A stretch of DNA of 64,000 nucleotides from Dimorphilus gyrociliatus (GCA_904063045.1 CAJFCJ010000010.1:1550001-1614000), one strand, 5' to 3'. Counted from the stretch's first letter, positions 51,901 through 63,417 are shown. A program made the numbers and translations. The notes: a model not told the origin generated them from the letters alone.

Positions 51901-52750
51901 CTTCAATGTGGACACTTAGATTTATTTCACTGCGAAAGCCCTTGAAACAAATATTGCAATCAATTTTTGCACCGGTTTGGCAAATTGCAAGATGAGGAAT
52001 CATATCTGCTCGATTAATGAAAAATTTTCGACACTTGCAGCATTTATGAGCTTGAGTTTGAATCTCAAAATATAGAGCTGCCTCTGGATGTTCTGCTTTG
52101 TTTGTCTTGAAACATTCATCTAAGTGCGTCTGTTAATACGTAATGAAAAGCATAAATGTAAATTTACCGTGAGCAGTAACCATAAAATATCATAGAATAC
52201 CTGAAAAACTCTTTCTTGCTTTTCCGGACAGGGTTTGAAACAAACAGGGCATATTATTTCCCTTTTGAAGCCATATAAATGTTCGCTTAGTAAATCCTGC
52301 GATGCAAAGGTTAAACCGCAATGGGGACGTTGGCAAAGAAATTTCATTAAAGTTTCCTTTGATATTTCGGAATTAGGACTTGTAAGGATGCTACATATTT
52401 CAGTTGTGGCCAATGGCACAATTTGATTATTATTAAAATTATCGTCATTGGTGATATCTTCAGATTCTTTATCATCAGAGCTAACATGAAATCCATTTGT
52501 TTTCAAAAATTCTATTCAGTAAAAAATAAACTGTAATAAAGTCTGTAAATTTCTACTTTTTCTTACCAGTTATCTGAAAATAGCACCCACTGCTCTCTAT
52601 TTCAGATTGCAGCCAATTCATAGAAAAGTTAATAAAATTTTGAACAACGTCTTTGGTTTTACTTCCTTTACCCAAATGATTTGCATAATCTTTGATAAAG
52701 CCTAAGATATTTGCTTTTAGGTTAGGTCCAGGGGATACAACTTGCGCCAT
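48951..52750 (-). CDS. Multi-C2H2 zinc-finger protein, unidentified
   Basis: Probable nuclear DNA- or RNA-binding protein of about 1,100 residues. The ATG at 52750 starts MAQVVSPGPNLK with a helical N-terminal segment (DYANHLGKGSKTKDVV). Finger clusters follow: CQRPHCGLTFASQDLLSEHL near 52320; at least five fingers at 52000-51600 (CNICFKGFRSEINLSVHI, CCFLCKKVFFYKGHFNMHL, CDICRLHLSNLNGLRDHC); a disordered proline/serine linker at 51436-50760 with a KKRR patch; a second group at 50690-50170 (CQDCSMSFKEETELENHF, CYICKGLFNDKRDCNLHI); and a third at 49990-49580. A disordered acidic tail follows, with LDKLLEIKQ. The last short intron (GTAAAA to CCTCAG, about 55 bases) is open in frame, so the end is either after splicing at 48951 or by read-through at 48955. 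The irregular spacing suggests an ancient POGZ/ZNF592-like type, not KRAB-style, but no family is assigned. Confidence 0.75.
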
Positions 52751-53790
52751 ATTGCCGGTCCCCAAACAAGTCAATATAAGAAAAGCTAAACCCAAAAAAA
52801 CACTTTTAAAACGGATTCAATACACAGAAGCCTAATTTTAAAAAAAAAATAGAGTTCTTACTTAGGCTTTAAAAAAGACTTGCTTTTATTCAGAATACGT
52901 AGAGTTGTAGGAAGAATTTATCACAAAAAATCTCTTGCAATAGCTTGCTACAAACTCACTCAAAAAAGTGCCTGTGAGTTAGCATAATGCCATAGTACAT
53001 AAACTTCTTAGGATGCTGTGGAAAAGTAATGGCGAATTATACTTGTCAAAAAAAGTTATATATATTATGCACAAAACCTGATTTATCATCTAAAAAAACA
53101 TTATTATGATCTAACCTGAGCTATATTAATCGTTATTGTCACTTAAATTAAGAGTTTATTTACTATAGCAAATTAATTTTTAACAAAATAACTTTGGAGT
53201 TGAATTTACCGGTGCATGTCTTGCGCTCCAATGAACGGAAACGGAACCACTACGGAAGTTTCCATAATGTAACTTATTCGTCGTTTAAATTGCTTTCGAA
53301 TAAACAGGAAACAAATTTTTCAAGGAAAGTTTTTAATTAATTAATATACATAAATTAATATAAAAATGGCATACTTTACTAAAAATTTTAATTACTTTAT
53401 ATATATAAATAAAAAAAACCCGCCATTTTTATAAAACTTTTTCAAAATGAAATGTATTTATTCTTTATATTAAATAGCAGAAAAATGAAAGTTTTTCTTT
53501 GCTATCTTCATTGAATTCAAACAGAAAATTACTATAACATTTGATTATAAAGAACAGTTAAAGAATTATATTCAAGTTGAAATTATATAGTTCATAGAAC
53601 AAAAGCAGGCTGAGTTGAGAGAGCTCTGTTAAAATTTCTGTTCCTTCAGCCTAACCATTGCTTTTTTAGTTATGTTTCAATGTGCTGTATTGAAATATAA
53701 CAGCTGAACATTTAAATATTAGCTAGGAATTTTCATTTATTTGCTCAACTACGATTCACTAATTTGACAACAACTAAATTTCTCTACAAG
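52751..53790. other. Divergent intergenic region (zinc-finger gene / SLC35A-like)
   Basis: About 1 kb between divergent start codons, AT-rich. Both promoters are expected, the zinc-finger gene's near 52760-53250. No coding exon recognised. Confidence 0.55.
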
Positions 53791-55139
53791 ATGGAGGACA
53801 AACCAAGGTAAATAAACTTTTTGAATGTTTAAATACAGCTATTTATACAAAAGTATTGGAAGAAAAATGGCGGCACCACGTGACATTGATTACATCTACT
53901 AAAATATTATCTAGAGAAATAATGAAATAAACTCTTAGATATTATTGATAGAAGGAGTCATGTGACCATCACTATTTTATATACTCTAACATTGGTAGTG
54001 TTAGGTAAAATTGAAAGAGAAATTGACTAATTTCTACAACGTTTTATTATTTTCTCAGTGAAAACGTTGAAGTTGATATGTCAAGATCTGATGAAGTATT
54101 GTCAAGGGAGACCACTAAATGTTCGACAATAGCCGCTTGGTCAGTAGTTTTGGGAAGTTTGGATACTGCTAGACAATTAGTCGGTTATCAAGTAACCTTC
54201 GATGGTGGAATACGTTCATCATTGATAGTGCTGTTTTCCGAATGCTTGAAATTAATAGTTTTGTTTTGCTTTTTGCTAACGAGAAGCGCTGAACTTATGA
54301 AAGTTCATAAGTTTTCGCTATGGCTACTCTTTCCAGCCTCAATTTATGCTATAACGAATAATCTTTTCTATGTTGGAGTAAGTCTGGTACCTCCTCCTAT
54401 TTGGGCTATATTAAATCAAACAAGAGTTATATTTTTGGGCGTCGTTTACAAATTTATATTCAAGAGACAATTTACAAAATATCAATGGACTGGTCTGTTT
54501 TTCTTACTGATAGCTGTGACACTTACTGCGGCTAAAGGGGATGATTCCAAACATAAAACTTATACTAGGTCTGACTTAATGTATGCTTGTATTATTGCAC
54601 TAGGAGCATCTTTTTTATCTGCTATTGGACCAATTGTCGTCGAATGGAGGCTTAAAAGTGATGAATCAAGGTCATTCGCCGTTCAACAGTTTCAATTGTA
54701 CACCATGGGATTGTTATCTTGTCTTGTTGTTGTCAGTCTAGATGTTCTACGTAAGCCTATGGTCATGGATAGACTACAAATGCCACAACTATCTGCCATC
54801 TTGGCTGTAGTCTTAACAGCAGCATGTGGATTGACAGTAGGAGCAGTCATGAAAAAGACTGATAACGTTGTAAAGGTATACACTCAGTCAATTGCTACTG
54901 TTTCAACTGCAGTTTTTTGTGCCCTAATTTACCCTCTCAAATGTCATATACACTTGCCTATATTTGTTTCTTTAATGTTGACCTTAATTGGGATAGGTTT
55001 TTATGAACATCAGGCTTTGACAAATGTTCCAGTGAAAGCGTTCGTAATTGTTGGTTTATTGTTCGTTATTTTTATTTCATTGTTTTTGTTGTTTGAAGGA
55101 AATAATTTGAATGTTGCTGCGTTAAATCTATCTTCATAA
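53791..55139 (+). CDS. SLC35A-family nucleotide-sugar transporter
   Basis: Golgi membrane antiporter that imports a nucleotide sugar in exchange for the nucleoside monophosphate. Exon 1 is tiny (53791-53806, MEDKP plus part of a codon), the main exon about 54059-55139; about 362 residues. It has ten predicted membrane segments; family hallmarks are IVLFSECLKLIVL, ASIYAITNNLFYVGVSLV, PPIWAILNQTRVIFLGVVYK, GLFFLLIAVTLTAAKG and TDNVVKVYTQSIATVSTA. These fit SLC35A (UDP-galactose, CMP-sialic acid, UDP-GlcNAc) but do not tell which substrate. The C-terminus has an extra hydrophobic segment followed by a short tail NVAALNLSS. The initiating exon is chosen by a good GTAAAT donor and matching phase. 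Confidence 0.85.
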
Positions 55140-55152
55140 GTGGTTGTTCTTG

Positions 55153-55225
55153 CTTGACGGTCAAGTCTCTGGATCAAGGTTGATCCAGCCTTGTTGAAAG
55201 CTTTGCGATTATTATCAAAACGATA
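55153..55225 (+). repeat. Row of three short inverted repeats in SLC35A-like 3' UTR
   Basis: Three inverted repeats within 75 bases of the stop codon: CTTGAC/GTCAAG around 55154-55166, CTGGATCAA/TTGATCCAG at 55169-55188 with a 2-base centre, and ATTATC/GATAAT around 55209-55225. They could form RNA or DNA structure in the 3' UTR; function unknown. Confidence 0.6.
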
Positions 55226-55313
55226 ATTCTGTCTCGGTTCACTAGTTCAATATTACATAAAGTATTTTCACTTGCAAAATAAAAAATCCTATTATAAATC
55301 TAATAGTGAATAC

Positions 55314-55321
55314 AGATGGCG
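55314..55321 (+). promoter_or_regulatory. AGATGGCG word upstream of TOE1
   Basis: ATACAGATGGCGTTC lies 70 bases before the TOE1 start codon and fits YAGRKGGCR; a promoter-proximal copy of the recurring word. Binding is inferred. Confidence 0.4.
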
Positions 55322-55389
55322 TTCATCGATTTCCTATACTTATAGCTATCATTTCTATTATTTAATGAGCGATATTATAAAGTAAAATC

Positions 55390-56916
55390 ATGGTGTACTT
55401 CGATAAAGTTCCTGTAGTAGATGTTTATCAAGATAATTATGAAATTGTTTATGAAACAATATTAAAAGCATTTAATTCGTCAACTTTTATTGCTATTGAT
55501 ATGGTAAAAAAATTGATTAATAATATAAGTAGCTCAAGCATTATTTATAAAATTCAATCATATAGGAACTCAGTGGTATAGGGCGAAAAATAAAAGTAGC
55601 AGAAAGGTTAGTTTAATTACTCTCTATGAATATGTACAAGCGAATCTTAACGAGTTTTTATTAAAATTTTACGTTTAAAAGCTTAGAAGATGAATATAAA
55701 CTACTAAGTGAGACCGCAAAAAGTCATGCAGTATTATCAATGGGTATTAGTTGTTTCATCTTAAGAAATGAAACTTCAGCTAATAATGAAAAACCAATTA
55801 CTAAATATCTCGTGCACACTTATAATTTTATGCTCATGCCTGAAGATCATCATACAGTTGATCCTTTTTCTATTAAGTTTTTAGCTCTCCACGAATTTAA
55901 CTTTAACAAATTATACAAGTCTGGAATACATTATACATTAACTGATAGAATGGTAAATAGACCCATTTAAAAAATTTCAAAAGGCTAACAGCTGAATTAA
56001 ACAATTGAAAAATTTGTACATTTGCTTGCAGAATGAGAATAATAGAAGAACAGATAAATCTTTTATTGATTTATTAATGAAAATGTTAAACTGTAACGTT
56101 CCTATGATTGTTCATAATGGTTTTGTTGATTTAGCTTTTTTTTATCAAAATTTTATTTCTGACTTACCAACATCTTCAAAAAAATTTTTTAACAGTCTAA
56201 AAGAAAATTTTAAAGGTAAACACTTTAGCAGAAGAGAATTGTTGAAACATTTCTATTTAATCTATCTATATAGGAGGAATCTTTGATACGAAGTACATAG
56301 CTTTAAAATTGAAGAAGATGAGAGCCTCATATTTAGCTTATATGTTTAGAAAGTGGTACGATTTTTTTCATCTAAAAAACAACAATTGTAATATTCATAC
56401 TTTCGTTATTTTACAGTCAAAAGGATAATGTTGAAAATAATCAGAATCGCAATAAATCGATAGATGTTGCATTCTCCGATTTATTAACTAATGGAGAGCA
56501 ATTATCATTTTTCACCTGCAAGACTCCGGATTATCCCATTTTAATTACAAATCAAATCTGTAAACATTTTGCCGTAAGTCCAATTATTTAACATTCGCCA
56601 GATTTAGCTTAATAAAAAAATTCACCTCGAACAGTTTAACGGCTGGTGCAGAGATGGAACGGATTGTAAGAGATCACACGATTTAGACACTATTGTACAT
56701 ATTAACTTTAAGTTTAGAAAGTGTCAAAATAAAGAACGTGATGAAACATGCAAAGAAATTAATGAAGAAGCTACTGAGAAAAAATTATCAGGTCAACATA
56801 GTTCAGGCTTTGATGCTTTTATGACTGGTTTTGCTTACTCATTTTTTCTTAATCAAAATGAAGTTCTCAACTTGGATAATTCAAGAAATCGCATTTACAT
56901 ATCAAAAAAATACTGA
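55390..56916 (+). CDS. TOE1: TOE1 nuclear 3'-exonuclease (target of EGR1)
   Basis: DEDD deadenylase of Cajal bodies that trims the 3' ends of snRNAs in known members. Exons run from the ATG at 55390 through short introns to TGA at 56914. It has FIAIDMELSGIG (first two acidic residues, split by an intron after IDM), LALHEFNFNKLYKSGIHY, MIVHNGFVDLAFFYQNF (third acidic residue), GGIFDTKYIALKL (fourth) and SYLAYMFRKC. A CCCH zinc finger follows, CKHFAFNGWCRDGTDCKRSH, with an intron inside, then the family tail GFDAFMTGFAYSFF. The order and spacing match TOE1 and not PARN. Length is about 400 residues, shorter than human because the basic linker after the finger is brief. The intron after IDM was followed by hand. 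Confidence 0.92.
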
Positions 56917-57124
56917 GGCTCTAAGTCAAAATTGATGTTTTTTTCCTTTGCAGTAATTGTTAAATGCTGCTATCTTTACAATTGTTTTTAAAATTAAAAA
57001 ATAAGAATTTTTAAGAATTTTGTTTCAAATTAACTTACGTTCAGACAACCTTACTACTTTGATTAAGACCTTTTTTTTATTTAACTTATCAGAAGCTTGC
57101 ACTTATAAATGAATATTTAGTAGT

Positions 57125-58042
57125 TCAATATTTTTCCCAAAATGTAGGTACATCGCTGCCTGCAAAAAATTCTCTTTCGATACCGTCCTTTGTGATTACA
57201 GCTAGTCGGATAACGCCACCAGAGCTTCCATCTCTGCTCATAGCTAAAGCAACGGCATTTTTACAAAATTCCTTACATTCGTCTTTTGCCATATTTTCCT
57301 TAAATTCTTTGTCGACATGACCATAGATATAAGTCGAGCCGGAACCTCCAATAGCGAAAGGCTGTCTAACGCACATACCTCCTAAAGGTAAACAATAAAC
57401 TTGTCCTCCCTTATGGCGGTCCCATCCAGCGCAAATAATGCCTGCTGTCAAGCTATCTCTATAATTATAACACATCTCTTGAAAGACGCTTGCGGCAATT
57501 TTGACTTGAGGTTCTTCGCCTTGTTCCATTCTGTTATATAACGAAATTGAGCATTGATTGGAATGTAGTGTATTTCACTTACTGTAAAAATCCCAGGTGA
57601 TAAGCAACTACATCAGTTATTGCTTGAGTATCTGCGGCAGAGCCGGATCTGCAGCAATATATTCTATCTGTTACTCTGGTCAGTTTGTCAGTCACTCTAT
57701 TGGCAATGTATGCTCTGAAAAATAAAAATAAAGAATTCAGATAATAATCGTCAACTCTCTTAATATTCTATTTACCCAGTGGTGGTTCGAGAATCTGCTG
57801 CGATAACTACACCTTCAGAAAATTCTACTGCCATAATAGTTGTCTAAAAATTGGGCGATAATATGTTTAGTTAAGGATATGAAATTTATATACAGTATAC
57901 TGCAATAGGAAAAGCTTGTTTTATAGAAGATTCGTAATTAACTTACGCCGGTTTCATGTTCCTCCTTTAGCCAATCTGGATAAAGTTCTGAACTAGCATT
58001 TATTTGAGAGTTGAAACTTTGCTTCATCACACCAAGATCCAT
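57125..58042 (-). CDS. PSMB6: Proteasome subunit beta type-6 (beta1, caspase-like)
   Basis: Catalytic beta1 subunit of the 20S proteasome. Four exons: 58042-about 57945, 57843-57776, 57717-57585 and 57533-57125, about 235 residues. The N-terminal propeptide ends HETG and the mature protein starts [11 protein letters not shown], with the catalytic Thr1 placed at the start of exon 2. Later motifs are [64 protein letters not shown] and [14 protein letters not shown], all beta1-type. Head-to-head with TMEM43 across only 95 bases. Intact, standard housekeeping gene. Confidence 0.96.
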
Positions 58043-58137
58043 GTTGAATCGAATGTTGTTCTGTGTTTCTGATAACTACTTCCGGTATATTCAATTTTCA
58101 CTATTCGGATGAGTCGAAAGCAAAATATTTAGCTGAT
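58043..58137. promoter_or_regulatory. Compact bidirectional promoter of PSMB6 and TMEM43
   Basis: Only 95 bases separate the divergent start codons, so the two transcripts must share, or overlap, their promoter and 5' UTRs. The TTCCGG at about 58079 is a possible ETS-type site (inference). Confidence 0.55.
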
Positions 58138-59766
58138 ATGTATCGTCAACATGTGAGTAGATTAAATTTATTAATATTTATTATCATAGATTTTATTGCA
58201 TATTTGCTTTTTATAAGGAAATTCACATTTGTAAACTTTTCACATTATTTTTGAGCGATAAATGAAGTTTGTTTATTTTCAGTATCCAGATGCACCGGGA
58301 ATGCATAATTTACAATATCGTCTCCGGCAAAATGCAGCTATGGAACACTGGTCATTAAAGACAAGAGTTAAATTTTATCTTCTTCCCTTAATTACATCTT
58401 CTGTGCTCTGCTTAGCAGCATTAACAATTCTCATATATGCCGAATACAATAGTACTCTCTTTCACTACGCCTCTGATGAAAGCTCGAAGTCTGTTGTCCG
58501 TTTGGAAAATATATTTATAGCAGATGAATCGAATGATGGGAAATTAGTTCACTTTACTGGAAATTTACATATGAAACATGTTAGTTAATACATTTTTTCA
58601 AAAATTTATAATCAATAACAACATTCCAGAAATTACTCTTATAAGATTTATATTTTATAGGAAGCACACGATCCTGTATTTGATGTTGGCTTTAATAGTG
58701 CAGTTTTGCAGAGATCAGTTGAAATGTACCAATGGGTTGAAGTAGAGAAAAGAGAGTAAGTATAATATTCGAAATTTTTAAAGATATAAATAATTGATAT
58801 AAAATACTTTCTTGCAGAGAAACAGGTCGATCATCGTTTTCCTATTGTAAGTACTTTAATCGTTTTCTATATTAGATATATTATTAATATCAAACATTCT
58901 TATAAAGCAAAGGAATGGCGTGAAGATCTTGTGAAAAGTTTCTCTTTTGAAAGAAGCGCAAGTCACGAAAATCCAAAGTATTTTACACTGATTTGAATAA
59001 AATAAGATAAAAGAAATGCTTCTTTTTCTTAATACAGAAAATTCTCTGTTGAAAGTGAGAAGTTCTTGGGTAAAAATCCGAAAATTGGCGGTTTTTATAT
59101 AACAGAAGAAGTTTTGAATAAGCTAGAAATGAGCCTAATAATGAATCTACCAGAAAAGCCTCATTTGAAAAAGAGTGATAACTATTACTATCTTAATAAA
59201 AATAGCGAACCACAAATTGGTGATATTAGAGCAAATTTTTATATTGCTTTAAACAATTCATATGGAAAGGTTAAGTATCCTCTTTACTTTTTAGGAGATA
59301 GTCTTTATTTAATATATACTGTATATATTCTTATTTATATTTACAGTTTAGCGTTTTAGCTAAACAACACCACGTGTCCCTTCAACCATACGTAACTGCT
59401 AACAATGTCCCAATAGCAATAATCGAACGAGGGATCCATACTGCAGAAGAATTGCTCCATAAACAATCTATATCTGTGTCTTTCGAAACTAATTTATTAA
59501 GAGCTGCATCTTTTATTATATTTGTTGTTAGCTTTGCTTGCGTAGGTAAATTTTTGTTAACTCTGAAAATTTTCCATTTTCCTTATAGACGATTTCGTAT
59601 TAGGACAAGTTTCAGATTGAGTCTGTTTCTAGCTTTCTGTTGCTGGGCAAATGTAGTTTTTGTGTCATATTTAATCAGATTTCCTTTATATGGAAGTATT
59701 ATATTATTGGTTGTATTATCGTGCATCATGTTACTCAGAAAAAGATGGATATATTTTAATAGATAA
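58138..59766 (+). CDS. TMEM43: TMEM43 (LUMA) nuclear-envelope membrane protein
   Basis: Inner nuclear membrane / ER protein; the human form is linked to arrhythmogenic cardiomyopathy. The ATG at 58138 opens a 15-base exon (MYRQH); the open frame further upstream has no ATG. Main exons are about 58283-58580, 58661-58756, 58816-58851, 58908-58977, 59038-59270 and 59346-59766. The first membrane segment is near residue 35 (VLCLAALTILIYAEYNS). The large lumenal part carries DGKLVHFTGNL, RSVEMYQWVEVEKRE, EPQIGDIRANFYIAL and SLQPYVTANNVPIAI. Three membrane segments close the protein (SFIIFVVSFACV, LSLFLAFCCWANVVFV, IILLVVLSCIML). Family order matches human TMEM43; identity is clear although divergent. 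Confidence 0.88.
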
Positions 59767-59961
59767 TATGCAAGTTATACTATTTGTACCATTTTTCAAA
59801 ATTAGGCGCGAAGATTCGATATCGTTTCGGAGCGAGACTTTATTCTCATAGTGTGGTTACTGAATCCGATGTCACTTTATTGTTTAAAATTTTGACTGCA
59901 AATACTTTGCCATACAACATCATTCATTTAGTAAACAAATTCAACTTTGACCGGCTGAAAA

Positions 59962-62900
59962 ATGGCTTTGAGAAGAGAAACTACAAGAGCAGTTAATGTC
60001 AGTACTTAAAATACTACGTAATCGTATTAATTTTTAATAAATTAACTTTATTTCAGGCTATCAATAAATTAAAATTTAACTCAACAAGAGTTTTAAGGTC
60101 TGTCCCAATTATTGCCTTCAAATATACCTGATAAATTACATCGTGTATAACTTTGCAGCACGAAAGCAGATCAGTCTGATCTTTTACCAAAATGTACTGT
60201 TCCTAGTGACTATTTTCAACCCTCATTACCAAGACTACCCATTCCAAAATTAGAAAAAACTTGCGAAAAGTACTTAGCTAGCCAGAGAGTTTTGCTCAAT
60301 GAAGAGGCCTACGCCCGAACAGAGAAATTAACTATGAATTTTTTGCAAAAAGAGGGCAAAGGTTAAATATTGGAAAAACTTTAATTTCTTGATTTAACAA
60401 ATTATTCCAATAAATTATTTCAGATCTTAATAGTCGCCTCATTAAAGAAAATAAGAGAAACAAGCATACCAGTTATGTATCAGGACCATGGTTTGACATG
60501 TATCTTAAAGATCGAAATGGTTTAGCCTTTAACCAAAATCCTTGTATTGTCTATAAAGATGATCCGAATGAAAAAAATAACGATCAAGCGATTAGAGCTA
60601 CGAATTTTATTGTAGCTTCAATGAAATTTAAAAAGAGTCTAGAGAGCAATATCCTTAGACCTGAGGTTTTTCATCTAAATCCCGAAAAGACCAATAATGA
60701 TCAGTATTGGAAATACATTAGTTGGTTACCTAGGGGAATAGCAACTTACGGTTCATACGTGAAAAAAGTCTTTCCTCTTGATATGAGTCAGTATAAGAAT
60801 TTATTCAATTCAACAAGAGTACCAAGACAGGGAAAAGATGAACTATACGTTAACAAGAGTGCAAGGCACGTAGCTGTTATGAGAAAAGGAAGATTCTATT
60901 GTTTTGATATTCTAAACGAAGATGGTTAGTTATTTTTATTTATTTTTAAATATCTTAATTAGAATTTAATTTGATCAATGTCGTATTTATTGTAGGAATA
61001 CGTTTTTTAAGTTATCATATCCGGATTATATTAATAGATTTATATAGATGCTCTGAGATTAAAGAAAGACTCATAAGCAGTTCTAAAGTCTTTTAAATTA
61101 ATTATGTACAAAATAGGGTTAAAAAAGCTATTTAAAAGCATAAGAAGTAGTGTTATTCTATGAATAATCATATTGATTTCGTTCTCATCACTTATTCTAA
61201 GCAATATTGCAATAACGTAGGGTAAGTTACATACTGTAAAGACTGTTATAATTGGTTTTAATTTTCGAGCAGCAACGGCGTATTTAAACTTTTTCTTGTT
61301 TAACGTGGCAGATAGATTTACTGTTGCCTTTCTTTTCAAAAGAATAAGTAACGTACCATACGATAATATCATCCCAATGAGAAATGTAAAAATGAGAAGG
61401 GTTACTGCTAAAACTGGTTTAACGGAGAACATTTCTAAATAAGAGCAGCTACCATTCCACTTCCTTCCTTTTACGGTTAAATAGGGTGATAGTGCAAATA
61501 TTACGTTGATGGTTGTACATATAAATAGTATGTAAATCAACATTTTACGAGTTAATATAACCTTGTGTTGAAGAGGTTTCAGTTGGATAAAGAGCCGATG
61601 CAAGGATAAAACTGTTTAAGAGAAAGGACGAAAATATATAATTAATGATGCGCCCTTTTTCAAACAAAGTCTTCGACCTTGTTTTTCTTTTATTGTATAC
61701 TTACGGAAAACGAAAGATGCTGAACAAAGTACGCAAACCACTAGTAAATTATAAACACACATGCATACGTAAAAATTGCTTTGTAGAACTTTTGCGGCAA
61801 CAACAAAGGCATTTATGGGTACAATAAGTCCAACGCAAAAATCACTGATTGTTAAAGCTACTATACAGTAGTAGGGTCTCTTCCTTAATTTTCGAAATTT
61901 CCATAGTAAAACAAGAATGAAACTGTTACCCGAAAGGATTAATATTGATAATAACGTTGCTATGACACTTTCCATATAGGCACTCCTTTCTGAAGAAACT
62001 CCTTCATTAGTAACATCGCTTATTGTTGTATTTACACTAATCTGCTCCATCTCTGTCTAAATCGTGTAAAGCACTAAAAGAACTAGTAAACTATAAAGGC
62101 GGGAACCTACGAAACACATTTCGGTAATTTAAGACTATAAATTGTGGCCATTGTAAATCCTTTACCTTATAGCACTAAATTAGCATGTGCTCCTAATTAA
62201 CTTTAATATTTGTTTAATACCATTTTTATTCTTCTATAGGATCGATTGTAGATGCACGTCAATTATTATCGAATGTACGTCATATTCTTCGGGACAATAG
62301 GCCTGCCCCAGATCATCCTCTGGGTTATCTGACATCGGACAATAGAGATATATGGGCGAATGCTAGAGATATTCTCATTGCTGAAGGAAATACAGATGCA
62401 ATAAAATTAGTTGACGATGCCGCTTTTATGTTGACCCTTGACGATTTGGATACAAGTGATAATGTTGAAATTGTTAGGAATTTCTTACACGGTGACGGAT
62501 GTAATCGTTGGTTCGACAAAAGTTTCTCTTTAATTTTGGACAAGAATGGTCATGCAGCCGTTAATTTTGAACACGCTTGGGGAGATGGAGTAGCCGTTGT
62601 TCGATACTTTAACGAATGCTTTGAGGATACTACTAAGAATCCTAGGGTAAATGGAGGTGTCGAATACGATTTACCGTCCTCTCAAGTTAAGCCTATTGAA
62701 TTTAATTTAAATGATAAACTCAAGTCAATCATTGATTCGTCGAAACAAAAATTTGACGATAAAGTTGATTCGTTGACTTTAAATTATTCTCAAGTTCTTG
62801 GAACTGGAAGAAAAACTTGTAAAGCTATGAAAATTAGTCCTGATGCCATGATGCAACTCCTTTTCCAAATGACATTTTATAAAATGCATGGTCAGGTCGT

Positions 62901-63417
62901 GCCAACTTATGAATCTTGCAGTACGGCTATATATAAACACGGCAGAACAGAAACAATTCGACCAGCTACGTTGGCTACGAAAACTGCATGTGAACTTTTT
63001 AGCAAAACGACTGGAACACTCCCAAGCTCTTCTGAATTACAAGAAGCTGTTAGAAAATGTTCAACCGTTCATACAGAATTAACAAAACACGCAGCAATGG
63101 GCAAAGGTTGGGATAGGCATTTGTTTGCTTTGAAAAACTTGGCTACACAGTCTGGAGACGCTTTACCAGAGATATTTCAAGATCCAGCTTACGTAAAAAT
63201 TAATCAAAACGTTATTAGTACATCGACATTAACAAGTTCTGCCTTATTGATTGGCAGTTTTGGTCCAGTAGTTAGAGATGGTTTTGGAATTGGTTATGGA
63301 ATTGAAAGAGACCAATTAGGATGCACTGTTTCAGCATATCCTGAAAGGGATAGCGGTGCGTTTGTAGAGACATTTAAGTCATGTGTTGACGATATAGTGA
63401 AAGCGTTTAATATGTAA
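59962..63417 (+). CDS. CPT2: Carnitine O-palmitoyltransferase 2, mitochondrial
   Basis: Transfers long-chain acyl groups from carnitine to CoA inside mitochondria for beta-oxidation. Exons: 59962-59997, 60057-about 60098, about 60160-60362, about 60423-60924 and about 62241-63417. The start MALRRETTRAVN plus further Arg and Lys gives a typical mitochondrial presequence. Core motifs: GPWFDMYLKDR, FIVASMKFKKSLE, GRFYCFDILNEDG, RPAPDHPLGYLTSDNR, catalytic FEHAWGDGVAVVR (His, with Ala for the usual Ser just after), KHGRTETIRPAT and the carnitine-binding end STSTLTSSALLIGSFGPVV. About 650 residues, the usual length. The intron at 60925-62240 is far larger than the others because it holds a complete minus-strand GPCR gene. 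Confidence 0.95.
61040..62050 (-). CDS. Class A (rhodopsin-like) GPCR, nested antisense in a CPT2 intron
   Basis: Orphan seven-helix receptor of about 305 residues. Two exons: 62050-61705 and 61611-61040, separated by a 93-base intron at the end of TM3 with agreeing phase. The N-terminus has an NTT glycosylation site. TM1 has GNSFILVLLW, TM2 LTISDFCVGL (conserved Asp), TM3 starts at VCMCVYNL with a Cys for the disulphide, partnered by WNGSCSYLE in loop 2. At the TM3 end, where D/ERY is expected, it reads SLHRLF, keeping only the Arg. TM6 has FTVCNLPYV in place of CWxP and TM7 has SFFNPILYII (NPxxY kept), then a helix-8 KDFRTAYESFF. The ligand class is unclear; amine, adenosine or an invertebrate-specific group are possible. 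Confidence 0.85.

Noticed and set aside
58063-58137. N-terminal extension of TMEM43 upstream of 58138
   Set aside because: The frame is open but has no ATG, and the region must hold the shared promoter with PSMB6.
59784-59996. Open frame between TMEM43 and CPT2
   Set aside because: Overlaps the CPT2 start in another frame, no family likeness; the region is the short CPT2 promoter/5' UTR.
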